The notes beneath the pieces were generated by a model. The model saw nothing but the letters and a program-made list of their open reading frames with translations, made no database searches and was not told the DNA's origin. Below, piece by piece: positions 18,526 through 29,141 of a stretch of 64,000 nt of DNA. Origin of the DNA: Streptomyces sp. CG1 (GTDB taxonomy: Bacteria > Actinomycetota > Actinomycetes > Streptomycetales > Streptomycetaceae); contig NZ_CP163518.1 in the NCBI RefSeq assembly GCF_041080625.1, positions 9,479,501 through 9,543,500 on the forward strand. The letters are read 5' to 3'. The first letter of the stretch is position 1; each line of letters starts with the position of its first letter. A program made the position numbers and the translations under genes.

Positions 18526-18540
18526 ATAGCTTCCGCCTAT
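18526..18540. promoter_or_regulatory. putative LysR operator ATAG-N7-CTAT
   Basis: ATAG (18526-18529) and CTAT (18537-18540) form an inverted repeat with a 7-bp centre, containing the T-N11-A core typical of LysR sites. It sits 10 bp upstream of the lysR start and before the putative sdhC promoter. Confidence 0.55.
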
Positions 18541-18561
18541 TGAATCCAGCCGGACCATGTC

Positions 18562-18592
18562 TTGGACTGATCGGGCTCTTCGGCCCTAGCGT
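18562..18592 (+). promoter_or_regulatory. putative promoter of sdhCAB
   Basis: TTGGAC (18562-18567) and TAGCGT (18587-18592) are spaced by 19 bp, and the -10 ends 7 nt before the sdhC ATG. The transcript would be leaderless or nearly so. The spacer is slightly long. Confidence 0.4.
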
Positions 18593-18599
18593 GCGTGGC

Positions 18600-19307
18600 A
18601 TGGCTCTGGCAACGCGGACGGATCGACGGCCGTCCATGGCGCGCACGATGTGGGAATCCTCCGTCGGCAAGAAGACGGTGATGGCCGTCAGTGGCGTGAT
18701 CATGCTGCTGTACCTGGTCGCGCACATGATCGGCAATCTGAAGATCTACTTCGGAGCGGGCGAGTTCAACCACTACGCCCACTGGCTGCGCACCATCGGC
18801 GAACCCTTCATGCACTACGAGTGGACGCTCTGGCTCATCCGGATCGTCCTCGTCGTCGCCGTGGTCGCCCACGCCACGTCCGCCTACCAGCTCAGCCGCC
18901 GGGACATCAAGGCGCGGCCCAGCAAGTACGTGCACTCAAGGCCCCGGGCGAGCTACGCCACCCGCACCATGCGCTGGGGCGGGATCATCCTCGGCCTGTT
19001 CATCGTCTGGCACGTCCTGGACCTGACCACCGGCACCGTGCACCCCGGACACTTCCAGAACGGGCACCCGTACCAGAACGTCGTCGGCGACTTCTCCCAC
19101 TGGTACAGCAACGTCATCTACATCGTCGCGATGCTCGCGCTCGGCCTGCACATCCGGCACGGGTTCTGGAGCGCCGCGCAGACCCTCGGCGTCGGCAGCC
19201 GCGCCCGCGACCGCGCCCTGAAGACCGTCGCCAACGTCCTCGCGCTGCTACTCACGGCCGGCTTCATCGCCGTACCCGTGGGCGTCATGACCGGAGTGGT
19301 GAGCTGA
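18600..19307 (+). CDS. sdhC: succinate dehydrogenase / fumarate reductase cytochrome b subunit
   Basis: A 235-residue membrane protein with five helices, matching the single-polypeptide B-type anchor that binds two b hemes. Candidate heme histidines are in [27 protein letters not shown] and [10 protein letters not shown]. It anchors the flavoprotein and iron-sulfur subunits and exchanges electrons with menaquinone. The ATG at 18600 follows a -10-like TAGCGT by seven bases. The stop is one base before the sdhA ATG. The set corresponds in order to S. coelicolor SCO0922-0924 (from memory). Confidence 0.9.
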   Translation: MALATRTDRRPSMARTMWESSVGKKTVMAVSGVIMLLYLVAHMIGNLKIYFGAGEFNHYAHWLRTIGEPFMHYEWTLWLIRIVLVVAVVAHATSAYQLSRRDIKARPSKYVHSRPRASYATRTMRWGGIILGLFIVWHVLDLTTGTVHPGHFQNGHPYQNVVGDFSHWYSNVIYIVAMLALGLHIRHGFWSAAQTLGVGSRARDRALKTVANVLALLLTAGFIAVPVGVMTGVVS

Positions 19308-19308
19308 C

Positions 19309-21254
<1,946 letters not shown>

Positions 21255-21258
<4 letters not shown>

Positions 21259-22004
21259 AGCTCACCCTGCGCGTCTGGCGGCAGAAGAACGCCGACGCCG
21301 ACGGCGCCATGTCCACGTACGAGGTGGACGGCATCGCGTCCGACATGTCCTTCCTGGAGATGCTGGACGTCCTCAACGAGCAGCTCATCCTCGCGGGCGA
21401 GGATCCCGTCGCCTTCGACCACGACTGCCGCGAGGGCATCTGCGGCGCCTGCTCGCTCGTCATCAACGGCGACGCGCACGGTCCCGAGCGCACCACCACC
21501 TGCCAGCTGCACATGCGGTCCTTCCAGGACGGCGACACGATCGACATCGAGCCGTGGCGGGCCGCCGCCTTCCCGGTGATCAAGGACCTGGTCGTCGACC
21601 GGTCCGCGTTCGACCGGATCATCGAGGCCGGCGGCTACGTCACCGTGCCGACCGGGTCCGCCCCGGAGGCGCACGCCACGCCGGTGCCGAAGGCCGACGC
21701 CGACTTCGCCTTCGAGCACGCGGAGTGCATCGGATGCGGTGCGTGCGTCGCCGCGTGTCCCAACGGCGCGGCGATGCTGTTCACTTCCGCCAAGGTCAAC
21801 CACCTGAACGTGCTGCCGCAGGGGGCGCCCGAGCGGGAGACCCGGGTGCTGGACATGGTGGCCCAGATGGACGCCGAGGGCTTCGGCGGGTGCACGCTGA
21901 CCGGTGAGTGCGCCACCGCGTGCCCGAAGGGGATTCCCCTGGTGTCCATCACCAGCATGAACAGGGAGTGGCTGCGGGCCACCCGGAAGGTGGGGAAGCG
22001 GTAG
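21255..22004 (+). CDS. sdhB: succinate dehydrogenase / fumarate reductase iron-sulfur subunit
   Basis: A 249-residue subunit with ligands for three clusters: [2Fe-2S] from Cys58, Cys63, Cys66 and Cys83 ([10 protein letters not shown]...TTTC); [4Fe-4S] from Cys157, Cys160, Cys163 (CIGCGAC) and one more; [3Fe-4S] around Cys167, Cys212 and Cys218, with Cys222 ([14 protein letters not shown]). It passes electrons between the flavin and the hemes. The ATG overlaps the sdhA stop (ATGA), showing translational coupling. It is the last gene of the operon, followed by 264 bp without a gene. Confidence 0.93.
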
Positions 22005-22268
22005 CGCTCACGCAGAAGCGGCAGTGCCCCACGGAGAGTGAGACGTTCGCCGCACAGGCGAACGGGCGGGGTCGGGAGCGGTGCTCTTCCCGGCCCCGTC
22101 TGGCTTTCCGGTGATCGCCGGGACCCCGGCGTTCAACATTCCCACATCCTCTCTCCGGGCACAGGTCACGCGCTCGCCAACCGGCGTCGGAAGAACAGGA
22201 GCAGCAGGCCGTACGCGCGGCCCGCCGCTGTCGCCGTCGCCGAACCGGCCCGTGACCAGGAGAGAGCC

Positions 22269-23039
22269 ATGACCGGCGTTTCCACCCTAGACCGCCCCCC
22301 GCAGCCCGCGGCACCGACCCGCTACACGGTCACCCTCGCCCGTGACGAGGAGGACGTGCGTGCCGCGCAGCGGCTGCGGCACGACGTCTTCGCCGGGGAG
22401 ATGGGAGCCCTGCTGGCCACCCCGCAGCCGGGCCTCGACGTCGATGCCTTCGACGCCCACTGCGACCACCTGCTGGTGCGCGACACCATGACCGGGCAGG
22501 TCGTCGGCACCTACCGACTGCTGCCCCCCGAGCGGGCCTCGGTCGCCGGGCGGCTCTACTCCGAGGGCGAGTTCGAGCTGGGCGCCCTCGACGGCATCCG
22601 GCCCTCCCTGGTCGAGGTCGGCCGCTCCTGCGTGCACCCCGACCACCGCGACGGCGCCGTGATCAGCCTGATCTGGGCCGGTATCGCCCGCTACATGGTC
22701 GACCGCGGCCACGAGTGGCTGGCGGGCTGCTGCTCGGTGCCGCTCGCCGACGGCGGCACCCTCGCGACGGCCACCTGGGAGCGGGTGCGCGCCAAGCACC
22801 TGGCACCCGAGGAGTTCCGGGTACGGCCGCTGCTGCCGTGGAGCCCGAACACCGAGGCCCCCGCCGGCCACACCGACCTGCCGGCCCTGCTGAGGGGCTA
22901 CCTCCGCCTCGGCGCCTGGGTCTGTGGCGAGCCCGCGCACGACCCGGACTTCGGGGTCGTCGACCTGTACGTGCTGCTGTCGATGCGCCGGGTCAACGCG
23001 CGCTATCTGCGGCACTTCCTCTCCCTCGTGCCGGCCTGA
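22269..23039 (+). CDS. olsB: OlsB-like ornithine N-acyltransferase (GNAT-type)
   Basis: A 256-residue GNAT-fold enzyme. RLRHDVFAGEMGA (about 37-49), the strand VVGTYRLLPP, LVEVGRSCVHPDHR and YMVDRGHEWLAGCCSVPL are characteristic of acyl-ACP-dependent ornithine/lysine N-acyltransferases and related hemolysin-like proteins. It makes lyso-ornithine lipid from ornithine and 3-hydroxyacyl-ACP. The ATG has GGAGAGA upstream, and the stop overlaps the next start (TGATG). Adjacency to an O-acyltransferase strongly supports ornithine-lipid synthesis, known in S. coelicolor for SCO0921/0920 (from memory). Confidence 0.85.
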   Translation: MTGVSTLDRPPQPAAPTRYTVTLARDEEDVRAAQRLRHDVFAGEMGALLATPQPGLDVDAFDAHCDHLLVRDTMTGQVVGTYRLLPPERASVAGRLYSEGEFELGALDGIRPSLVEVGRSCVHPDHRDGAVISLIWAGIARYMVDRGHEWLAGCCSVPLADGGTLATATWERVRAKHLAPEEFRVRPLLPWSPNTEAPAGHTDLPALLRGYLRLGAWVCGEPAHDPDFGVVDLYVLLSMRRVNARYLRHFLSLVPA

Positions 23040-23959
23040 TGAGCGTCTGGCTGCCTACCGCGCCCTGCACCCCGGGCGCCTGTGTGGAGCCGGCCCCGGC
23101 CGCCGTGGCCGTACCCCGGGCCGTGCTGCGGCTGACCGCGGTCGTGGCGCTGGTGCTGGCCGGGGTCGCGCTGATGCCGCTCGGCGGGAGGATCCCCGCC
23201 GAGTGGGTCAGGCGGTGGTGCAGGGCGATCGTGCGGGCCATCGGGGTCCAGGTCCGGATCACCGGCGCCGCCGCACCCTCCGGCGGACTGCTGCTGGTCG
23301 CCAACCATGTCTCATGGCTGGACATCCCGCTGCTGACCGCCGTACGCCCGGCCAGGATGCTCGCCAAGACCGAGATCCGGCAGTGGCCGGTGGCGGGCGC
23401 ACTGGCCGCGCGCGGCGGGGCCCTGTTCATCGAGCGGGACAGGCTGCGTGCGCTGCCCGAGACGGTCGCCCGGATCGCCGAGGGGCTGCGCCAGGGCGCG
23501 GCCGTGGCCGCCTTCCCGGAGGGCAGCACCTGGTGCGGGCGGGCCCAGGGCCACTTCCGCCGGGCCGTCTTCCAGGCCGCGCTCGACGCGGGCGTGCCCG
23601 TGCAGCCGGTGCGGCTGCGCTACATGCAGGGGGGCGGTACGGCCAGTACGGCCGCCGCGTTCGTCGGCGAGGACACCCTGCTCGCCTCCCTGTGGCGGGT
23701 GGCCCGTACCCGGGACCTGATCGCGGAGGTGGAGATACGGCCGCTGATCGCGCCGGGCACCCATCCCGACCGCCGTGCGCTGGCCGCTGCGGCCCAGCCG
23801 ATCGCGTCCGGGCCGGCGTGGACGCATGCGGCGCTCTTGGGCAAGGCCCGGGAAGGGTCGCCGGTCGTCCGCCGGTCCGTCGTGGCTGGTCGCTCCCCCA
23901 AGTTCCCGGCTTCGCTCGAACCCGGGGGCACCCCCATCGCGGCGCAGCCGCATAGGTGA
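23039..23959 (+). CDS. olsA: OlsA-like lyso-ornithine lipid O-acyltransferase (PlsC family)
   Basis: A 306-residue membrane-associated acyltransferase. One helix lies at about 30-50. The catalytic H-x4-D motif is NHVSWLD (about 88-94) and FPEGSTW is the second acceptor-binding motif. It adds a second acyl chain to lyso-ornithine lipid; lysophosphatidate is an alternative substrate. The last ~35 codons run through a common Streptomyces intergenic repeat (23892-23938), so the C-terminal tail (SPVVRRSVVAGRSPKFPASL) is probably not conserved. It is translationally coupled to olsB. A small hairpin follows. Confidence 0.85.
   Translation: MSVWLPTAPCTPGACVEPAPAAVAVPRAVLRLTAVVALVLAGVALMPLGGRIPAEWVRRWCRAIVRAIGVQVRITGAAAPSGGLLLVANHVSWLDIPLLTAVRPARMLAKTEIRQWPVAGALAARGGALFIERDRLRALPETVARIAEGLRQGAAVAAFPEGSTWCGRAQGHFRRAVFQAALDAGVPVQPVRLRYMQGGGTASTAAAFVGEDTLLASLWRVARTRDLIAEVEIRPLIAPGTHPDRRALAAAAQPIASGPAWTHAALLGKAREGSPVVRRSVVAGRSPKFPASLEPGGTPIAAQPHR
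23892..23938. repeat. Streptomyces intergenic repeat inside the 3' end of olsA
   Basis: The stretch from GCTCCCCCAAG to GCACCCCCATC with the centre GGCTTCGCTCGAA belongs to a widely dispersed Streptomyces hairpin class (from memory). A relative is at 47058-47101, with the same CGGCTTC(G/A)CTCG core and flanking C/G runs. Confidence 0.6.
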
Positions 23960-23970
23960 CACAGCCCCGT

Positions 23971-23983
23971 GCCCCTTTGGGGC
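23971..23983. terminator. short hairpin between convergent olsA and UvrA-like genes
   Basis: GCCCC-TTT-GGGGC forms a perfect 5-bp stem at 23971-23983, 12 bp after the olsA stop and next to the stop of the opposing gene. It is suited to bidirectional termination. Confidence 0.45.
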
Positions 23984-23984
23984 G

Positions 23985-26315
23985 CTAAGGCATGACCCGC
24001 GCCAAATAAGGCGCCGTAGCACTCCCCGCCGCCCGCGCGACCCGCTCCGGCGGGCCGGAGGCGACGATACGGCCGCCTCGGTCACCCCCGCCGGGGCCCA
24101 GGTCGATGACCCAGTCCGCGCCCGCGACCACCGTCATGTCGTGCTCGACCACCACGACCGTGTGCCCCGCGTCGACCAGCCCGTGGAGTCGGTCCATCAG
24201 CACCTCCACATCGGCCGGGTGCAGCCCGGTCGTCGGCTCGTCCAGCAGATAGAGGGTGTGGCCGCGCCGGCCGCGCTGCAGCTCGCTCGCCAGCTTGATC
24301 CGCTGGGCCTCGCCGCCGGACAGCTCGGTCGCCGGCTGCCCGAGCCGCAGATAGCCGAGGCCCACGTCGAGCAGGGTGCGCAGGCTCCGCGCGGCGGCCG
24401 GGACGTCGGCGAAGAACTCCGCCGCGGTCTCGACCGTCAGATCCAGCACCTCGGCGATGTTCCGCTCCCGGTACGACACCTGGAGCGTCTCCGGGTTGTA
24501 GCGGGCGCCGCCGCAGTCCGGACAGGGTGCGTACGTGCTCGGCAGGAACAGCAGCTCGACGCTGACGAAGCCCTCGCCCTGGCAGGTCTCGCAACGCCCT
24601 CCGGCCACGTTGAAGGAGAACCGTCCGACGCCGTACCCGCGCGTCCGCGCCTCCTCGGTGCCGGCGAAGACCTTGCGGACGACGTCGAACAGGCCGGTGT
24701 AGGTGGCCAGGTTGGAACGCGGGGTCCGCCCGATCGGCCGCTGGTCGACCCGGACCAGCCGGTCCACGCCCGCCTGCTCCTGCGTCAACTCGCCGATCAG
24801 CGTGGACTTTCCGGACCCGGAGACCCCGGTGACGGCGGTGAACGCGCCCAGCGGGAACTCGGCCGTCACCGCACGCAGGTTGTGCCGGGTCACCGGACCC
24901 ACCGTCAACCAGCCGCACGGCCCCCTGACTTCACGTGCGGGGCCGGGTGACTCGTCGAACAGGAAGGCCGCCGTGGCCGACTCCTCCACCGACGCCAGCT
25001 CGGCCGGCGGTCCGCTGTACAGCACGCGCCCGCCGTGCTCGCCCGCACCGGGGCCGACGTCCACCAGCCAGTCGGCGCCGCGCACCACCTCGAGGTGATG
25101 CTCCACCACGAACACCGAGTTGCCGGCGGACTTCAGCCGCGCCAGCACGGTCAGCAGCGCCTCGGTGTCCGCCGGGTGCAGTCCGGCGGACGGCTCGTCC
25201 AGCACGTACACCACGCCGAACAGCCCGGAACGCAACTGCGTGGCGAGCCGCAGCCGTTGCAGCTCACCCACGGACAGGGTGGGTGTGGACCGGTCCAGGC
25301 TCAGATACCCGAGGCCCAGCTCGACCACGGGTGCGATCCGGGACTTCAGGTCCTCGGTGAGGACCCGGGCGGCCTCGTCCCGCCCGTCGAGCAGTACGGC
25401 CAGATCGGTCAGCGGCGACGCGGCCAGTTCGGCGATGGTCCGGCCGCCGAACGTCACCGCGAGCGCCTCGGGCCGCAGCCGGCTGCCCCCGCACGCCGGG
25501 CAGGGCGCGGTGGTCAGGAACCGCTCCGCCTTCGCCCGCAGCGAGGCCGACTTGGTGTCCGAGAACGTCTTCAGCACATACCGGCGGGCGCTCATGTACG
25601 TGCCCTGGTACGGCCGTTGGATGCGGTCCGCGTCCCGGACGGGGTGGACGGTGACCACCGGCTGCTCGTCCGTGAACAGGATCCACTCCCGCGCCCCGGC
25701 GGGCAGCTCACGCCAGGGCCGGTCCACGTCGTGGCCGAGCGCGTCGAGGATGTCCCGCAGGTTCTTGCCCTGCCAGGCGCCCGGCCAGGCGGCGATGGCG
25801 CCCTCGCGGATGGACAGCCCCGGATCCGGGACCAGCAACTCCTCGGTCGTGTCGTGCACCTGGCCCAGCCCGTGGCACTCCGGGCAGGCCCCGGCCGCCG
25901 TGTTCGGCGAGAACGCGTCCGACTCGAGCCGCTCCGCGCCCGGCGGATACTCCCCGGCGCGTGAGAACAGCATGCGCAGGGAGTTGGAGAGATTGGTGAC
26001 CGTGCCCACCGAGGAACGGGAGGTGGGGGCCGAGCGGCGCTGCTGCAGCGACACCGCCGGCGGCAGCCCGGTGATCTCGCCGACCTTCGGCGCCCCGACC
26101 TGATGGATCAGCCTGCGCGCATACGGCGCCACCGACTCGAAGTACCGGCGCTGCGCCTCGGCGTAGATCGTCCCGAACGCCAGCGACGACTTCCCCGAAC
26201 CGGACACACCGGTGAACACGGCCAGGAGGTCGCGGGGGATGTCGACGTCGACGCCTTTGAGATTGTGTTCGCGGGCGCCGCGGACGCGGACGTACTGGTC
26301 AGGAGGGCTGTGCAT
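23985..26315 (-). CDS. UvrA-like excinuclease ABC-type ATPase, shortened form
   Basis: A 776-residue tandem ABC ATPase. The first Walker A is GVSGSGKSS (36-44), with signature [12 protein letters not shown]. The second Walker A is GVSGSGKST, with signature [15 protein letters not shown]. Cys-x2-Cys pairs (CPECHG, CPACGG, CETCQG, CPDCGG) mark the zinc modules. Canonical UvrA is about 950 residues; this length fits the UvrA-like/DrrC group, which may lack the UvrB-binding insertion. That group is linked to resistance or repair of intercalator damage; the role here is open. It lies 32 bp downstream of the small antitoxin-like gene. Confidence 0.85.
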   Translation of the reverse strand: MHSPPDQYVRVRGAREHNLKGVDVDIPRDLLAVFTGVSGSGKSSLAFGTIYAEAQRRYFESVAPYARRLIHQVGAPKVGEITGLPPAVSLQQRRSAPTSRSSVGTVTNLSNSLRMLFSRAGEYPPGAERLESDAFSPNTAAGACPECHGLGQVHDTTEELLVPDPGLSIREGAIAAWPGAWQGKNLRDILDALGHDVDRPWRELPAGAREWILFTDEQPVVTVHPVRDADRIQRPYQGTYMSARRYVLKTFSDTKSASLRAKAERFLTTAPCPACGGSRLRPEALAVTFGGRTIAELAASPLTDLAVLLDGRDEAARVLTEDLKSRIAPVVELGLGYLSLDRSTPTLSVGELQRLRLATQLRSGLFGVVYVLDEPSAGLHPADTEALLTVLARLKSAGNSVFVVEHHLEVVRGADWLVDVGPGAGEHGGRVLYSGPPAELASVEESATAAFLFDESPGPAREVRGPCGWLTVGPVTRHNLRAVTAEFPLGAFTAVTGVSGSGKSTLIGELTQEQAGVDRLVRVDQRPIGRTPRSNLATYTGLFDVVRKVFAGTEEARTRGYGVGRFSFNVAGGRCETCQGEGFVSVELLFLPSTYAPCPDCGGARYNPETLQVSYRERNIAEVLDLTVETAAEFFADVPAAARSLRTLLDVGLGYLRLGQPATELSGGEAQRIKLASELQRGRRGHTLYLLDEPTTGLHPADVEVLMDRLHGLVDAGHTVVVVEHDMTVVAGADWVIDLGPGGGDRGGRIVASGPPERVARAAGSATAPYLARVMP

Positions 26316-26347
26316 AGACGCACGACTCTATCCTCGCCCGTGCGCTG

Positions 26348-26536
26348 CTACTGCGGAGGGTTGTCCTGGCGGTTCTCGTCGATGAACTCGTCCGCTTTCT
26401 GCTGCGCGGTGTCCACCTGGGAGCGGTACTTGCCCTGGGTCCGCTCGTCGATCGTGTCGCCCGCCTTGTCGACGCCCGTCTTGGCCTGCTCTTCGTGACC
26501 CTTGAGCATCTGCTTGAGCTTGTCCATCACGGACAT
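26348..26536 (-). CDS. MT0933-like antitoxin family protein
   Basis: A 62-residue, highly charged soluble protein ([14 protein letters not shown], then [16 protein letters not shown]). The pattern of short amphipathic helices with DKAGD and T-x-GKY matches the actinobacterial MT0933-like antitoxin family. GAGGAGGG lies six bases before the ATG. No toxin gene is adjacent, so a toxin-antitoxin function here is unproven; it may be a general stress protein. It is followed by the UvrA-like gene, and a gene remnant lies upstream. Confidence 0.8.
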   Translation of the reverse strand: MSVMDKLKQMLKGHEEQAKTGVDKAGDTIDERTQGKYRSQVDTAQQKADEFIDENRQDNPPQ

Positions 26537-26574
26537 GGCAGCCCTCCTCATCAGTCGAGGCTTCCCTCCCAGGG

Positions 26575-26838
26575 TCACCGTCCCCGGCCGCGTTCGCATC
26601 TCGGCGCGAGCAGCCCGGGAGCCAGGGCGTTGGCGATGAGGGTGCCCGCCGTGCTGCCGCCGGCCCAGCACTGCCTGCGGCGCGGATGCTCGGCCGCGTG
26701 CACGACGGCACGGGCGGCCGCCTCCGGGTGGTGGATCGGCGGAGGGGACCGCGGCTGTCGGCGCATCCGGGTCAACGACCAGTCGAACCGCGGTGTGTTG
26801 ACGGCGGGCAGCTGCACCGGACCGGAGCGGGATGCCAT
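26575..26838 (-). pseudogene. remnant of a short-chain dehydrogenase (SDR) gene, C-terminal part only
   Basis: An 87-codon frame whose middle reads VQLPAVNTPRFDWSL, then PPIHHPEAAARAVVHAAEHP and GGSTAGTLIANALAPGLL. That is the C-terminal third of a family of Streptomyces SDR oxidoreductases, where one expects NTPQF, PPIYQPE, AARA and a GxST-x-ANxxAPGLLD pattern. The Rossmann GxxxGxG motif and the YxxxK catalytic pair are absent, and bases 26839-26976 show no continuation. It therefore looks like a 5'-truncated relic. Confidence 0.6.
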
Positions 26839-26976
26839 GGTGGCCGAGCGCGGATCCGACCTGAGTACGCCCTGAAGATGACTCTGCTGTCTCCGTCTCT
26901 CGCCGACGCTGTCGGGGGCCGCCTGGGTTCATCGGGGCGTGCCCATTTCGCGGCCCGTTCCTGCCCGGCGGAGGTC

Positions 26977-27228
26977 TCAGGGGATGGCGGTGCGCGCTCG
27001 GCGGGCACGGTTCGGCTTCGTGCCGGCGGAGGCCGCGGCGAGCAGGCGTTCCGCCAGGGCGGCGGCCTCGGTGGCGTCGCGTTTGCCCATGAGCACGCAG
27101 AGTGTGTAGGCAGTGTCGTCGTACCGACGGCGGCGGAGTGGATTCGCCGGATTCCGCAGGAGGCGGGCCTGCGCGATCCGGTAGGCGCGCAGCGCCGTGG
27201 CGGCGGTTCTGAGGTCGGGCATCAGCAT
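26977..27228 (-). CDS. DUF5133 family protein
   Basis: An 83-residue protein starting MLMPDLRTAATALRAYR. The central RRYDDTAYTLCVLMGKRDA, followed by an Ala/Leu-rich helix, matches DUF5133, a small Streptomyces family of unknown function. The ATG at 27228 has GGAGACGCAG upstream; a longer in-frame start adds an unconserved basic leader. It stands alone between the SDR remnant and ligD. Confidence 0.75.
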   Translation of the reverse strand: MLMPDLRTAATALRAYRIAQARLLRNPANPLRRRRYDDTAYTLCVLMGKRDATEAAALAERLLAAASAGTKPNRARRARTAIP

Positions 27229-27360
27229 CTGCGTCTCCGTTCTCCCGCGCCGGGCCGGATCCATCCGGATCGGTGATGCCGGTGGGCCGCGAGGGGCGGT
27301 TCATGCGCCTTCCACGCCTTCCATGGTGCGCGCCGGAGCCCCACCGGGCGACTCGTCCGT

Positions 27361-28293
27361 TCAGGTGAGGTCGTCCAGACGCCGTTGTGCAGTGCGCAGG
27401 GAGCGGCGGCAGCGGCTCAGCCCCTTCCACGGGTCGCTGTACTTGTCGAGACGCTCGGTCAGCGTGCGCAGCGTCCATCGGCGCGGGCCGAGGTCCGGGT
27501 CGTCGAGCTCGTCCCAGTCCAGCGGGGTGGCGATGGGAGCGTGCGGGCGGGCGCGCACGGCGTAGGGGGCGACCGAGGTCTGGGCGTAGGCGTTGCGCTG
27601 GGTGTCCAGGTAGAGGCGGCCCCGGCGCTTGTTCTTGCGCGGCTCGGTCGTCAGCCGGTCGCTGTGCCGGGCGGCGAGCAGGTCGGCGACGCGCCGAGCG
27701 AAGTGCCGTGCGGTGTCGAAGTCCGTGCGCCGGTCGAGCAGGACCAGCAGATGCATGCCCCGCGATCCGGTCGTCATCAGCGCGGGGCGCAGGCCGAGTT
27801 CCGTGAGCAGATCACCCAGGGTGCGGGCGCACCACCGTACGGCCTCGAAGCCGTCCTCCTGGCCCTCGGGAGGGTCGAGGTCGAAGACCAACCGGTCCGG
27901 ACAGTCCAGGCAGTTCGCGGGGCTAAGCCACGGATGCGGAGTGATGCAGGCCTGGTTGGCCAGATAGACGAGGGTCGCCGTGTCGTCACACACCGCCATG
28001 GTCAGGCGGCCGCCCTCCTTGGGCACCTCGACGGTGCGGATCCAGTCGGGGAAATAGTCCGGAACGTCCTTGTGGAAGAAGGACCTTCCCCGGTACCCGT
28101 CGGGGTACCGCTCCATCACCAGCGGCCGGTCCTTCAGGTGCGTGAGCATCGGGCGCGCGACGGAGCGGTAGTAGTCGACCAGTTCGGCCTTGGTGATCCC
28201 GTCGTCCGGGAACAGCTCCTTGTCCGGGTTGGACAACGACACCCTGCGGCCGCCGACCCGGATCTCGTCCTGCGTCCTGGCCTCGGCGCTCAT
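27361..28293 (-). CDS. ligD: stand-alone LigD polymerase/primase domain (NHEJ)
   Basis: A 310-residue archaeo-eukaryotic primase fold. NPDKELFPDDGITKAELVDYY (22-42) opens the domain. The catalytic aspartates are Asp138 and Asp140 in RLVFDLDPPE. The nucleotide-binding motif is TTGSRGMHLLVLLDR. Such proteins fill gaps and add ribonucleotides during non-homologous end joining with Ku. Ligase and phosphoesterase domains are absent and no ku is nearby. It begins 10 bp after a 56-aa hydrophobic gene on the same strand, so the two are probably co-transcribed. Confidence 0.88.
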   Translation of the reverse strand: MSAEARTQDEIRVGGRRVSLSNPDKELFPDDGITKAELVDYYRSVARPMLTHLKDRPLVMERYPDGYRGRSFFHKDVPDYFPDWIRTVEVPKEGGRLTMAVCDDTATLVYLANQACITPHPWLSPANCLDCPDRLVFDLDPPEGQEDGFEAVRWCARTLGDLLTELGLRPALMTTGSRGMHLLVLLDRRTDFDTARHFARRVADLLAARHSDRLTTEPRKNKRRGRLYLDTQRNAYAQTSVAPYAVRARPHAPIATPLDWDELDDPDLGPRRWTLRTLTERLDKYSDPWKGLSRCRRSLRTAQRRLDDLT

Positions 28294-28303
28294 GACGGCG
28301 TTG

Positions 28304-28474
28304 TCACCACCGGTACCAGCGACGCCTGCCCCCACCGACGGCCGCGCCGCGGAACAGGAAGCCCAGCAGCCACACGACGAGCACGGCAAGAGCGATCCAC
28401 CAGAGAATCTTCACGGCGAAGCCGACGCCGAAGAGCAACAGCGCCAGCAGCAGGACCAGCAGAATGGGAAGCAT
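28304..28474 (-). CDS. 56-residue hydrophobic membrane protein
   Basis: The frame encodes MLPILLVLLLALLLFGVGFA (1-20), then VKILWWIALAVLVVWLLGFL (21-40) and ends in RRRWYRW. It forms two closely spaced membrane helices with a basic, aromatic tail. This matches a small hydrophobic protein family common in Streptomyces. GGAGGTG lies eight bases upstream of the ATG. It sits 10 bp before ligD. Its codons are strongly G/C-ending, supporting real coding. Function unknown. Confidence 0.85.
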   Translation of the reverse strand: MLPILLVLLLALLLFGVGFAVKILWWIALAVLVVWLLGFLFRGAAVGGGRRRWYRW

Positions 28475-28625
28475 GATCTGCACCTCCTGCCGTCCGAGTT
28501 TCCCGGAATGCGCGGATCAGGCCTCCTGCCGGGAGACCGGACCGTCCGTCCAGGACCGGGCGTGTACAGGATGCCTCCCTGGGTACCGGGACGGCGGGGA
28601 CGCAGCCGCTGATCCAGGAGGAGCC

Positions 28626-29126
28626 GTGACGGGCACCGAAGGGGACGGGGGCATCGAGCGCATCGGGCGCGACGAGACCGCGGAGGAGCGCGCCGACCGG
28701 CGGTGGGGAGAGCTGATCCAGGAGGTCCGCGTCGCCCAGACGGGCGTGCAGATCCTCTTCGGCTTCCTGCTCACCGTCGTGTTCACACCGAGGTTCGCGC
28801 AGCTGGGCCGGACGGACCGGACGATCTACATCGTGACCATCGTCCTCGGCGCCGCGGCGACCGGGGCGCTGATCGGCCCGGTGTCCGTGCACCGGCTCGT
28901 CGCCGGACGACGCGTGAAACCGCAGGCGGTCGTGTGGGCCGCCCGGCTGACCCTGGTCGGCCTGGTCCTGCTGCTCGCCACGATGACCTCCGCGCTCCTG
29001 CTCGTCCTCAGAGTCGCGACCCACGACAGTTACGTGCTCTGGCTGGTCGCCGCGGTGCTGGCCTGGTACCTGCTGTGCTGGTTCGCGTGGCCCCTGTGGA
29101 CGCGGCACCGGCACACGACCAGGTGA
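28626..29126 (+). CDS. DUF6328 family membrane protein
   Basis: A 166-residue protein with a charged N-terminus (about 1-38) and four membrane helices (about 40-60, 70-92, 104-128 and 138-158). RVAQTGVQILFGFLLTVVF and HRLVAGRRVKPQ are typical of the DUF6328 family, which has no known function. The start is a GTG preceded by GGAGGAGCC. It ends 15 bp before rtcB and may be co-transcribed with it. Confidence 0.8.
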   Translation: MTGTEGDGGIERIGRDETAEERADRRWGELIQEVRVAQTGVQILFGFLLTVVFTPRFAQLGRTDRTIYIVTIVLGAAATGALIGPVSVHRLVAGRRVKPQAVVWAARLTLVGLVLLLATMTSALLLVLRVATHDSYVLWLVAAVLAWYLLCWFAWPLWTRHRHTTR

Positions 29127-29141
29127 CCACGGGAGGATGCC

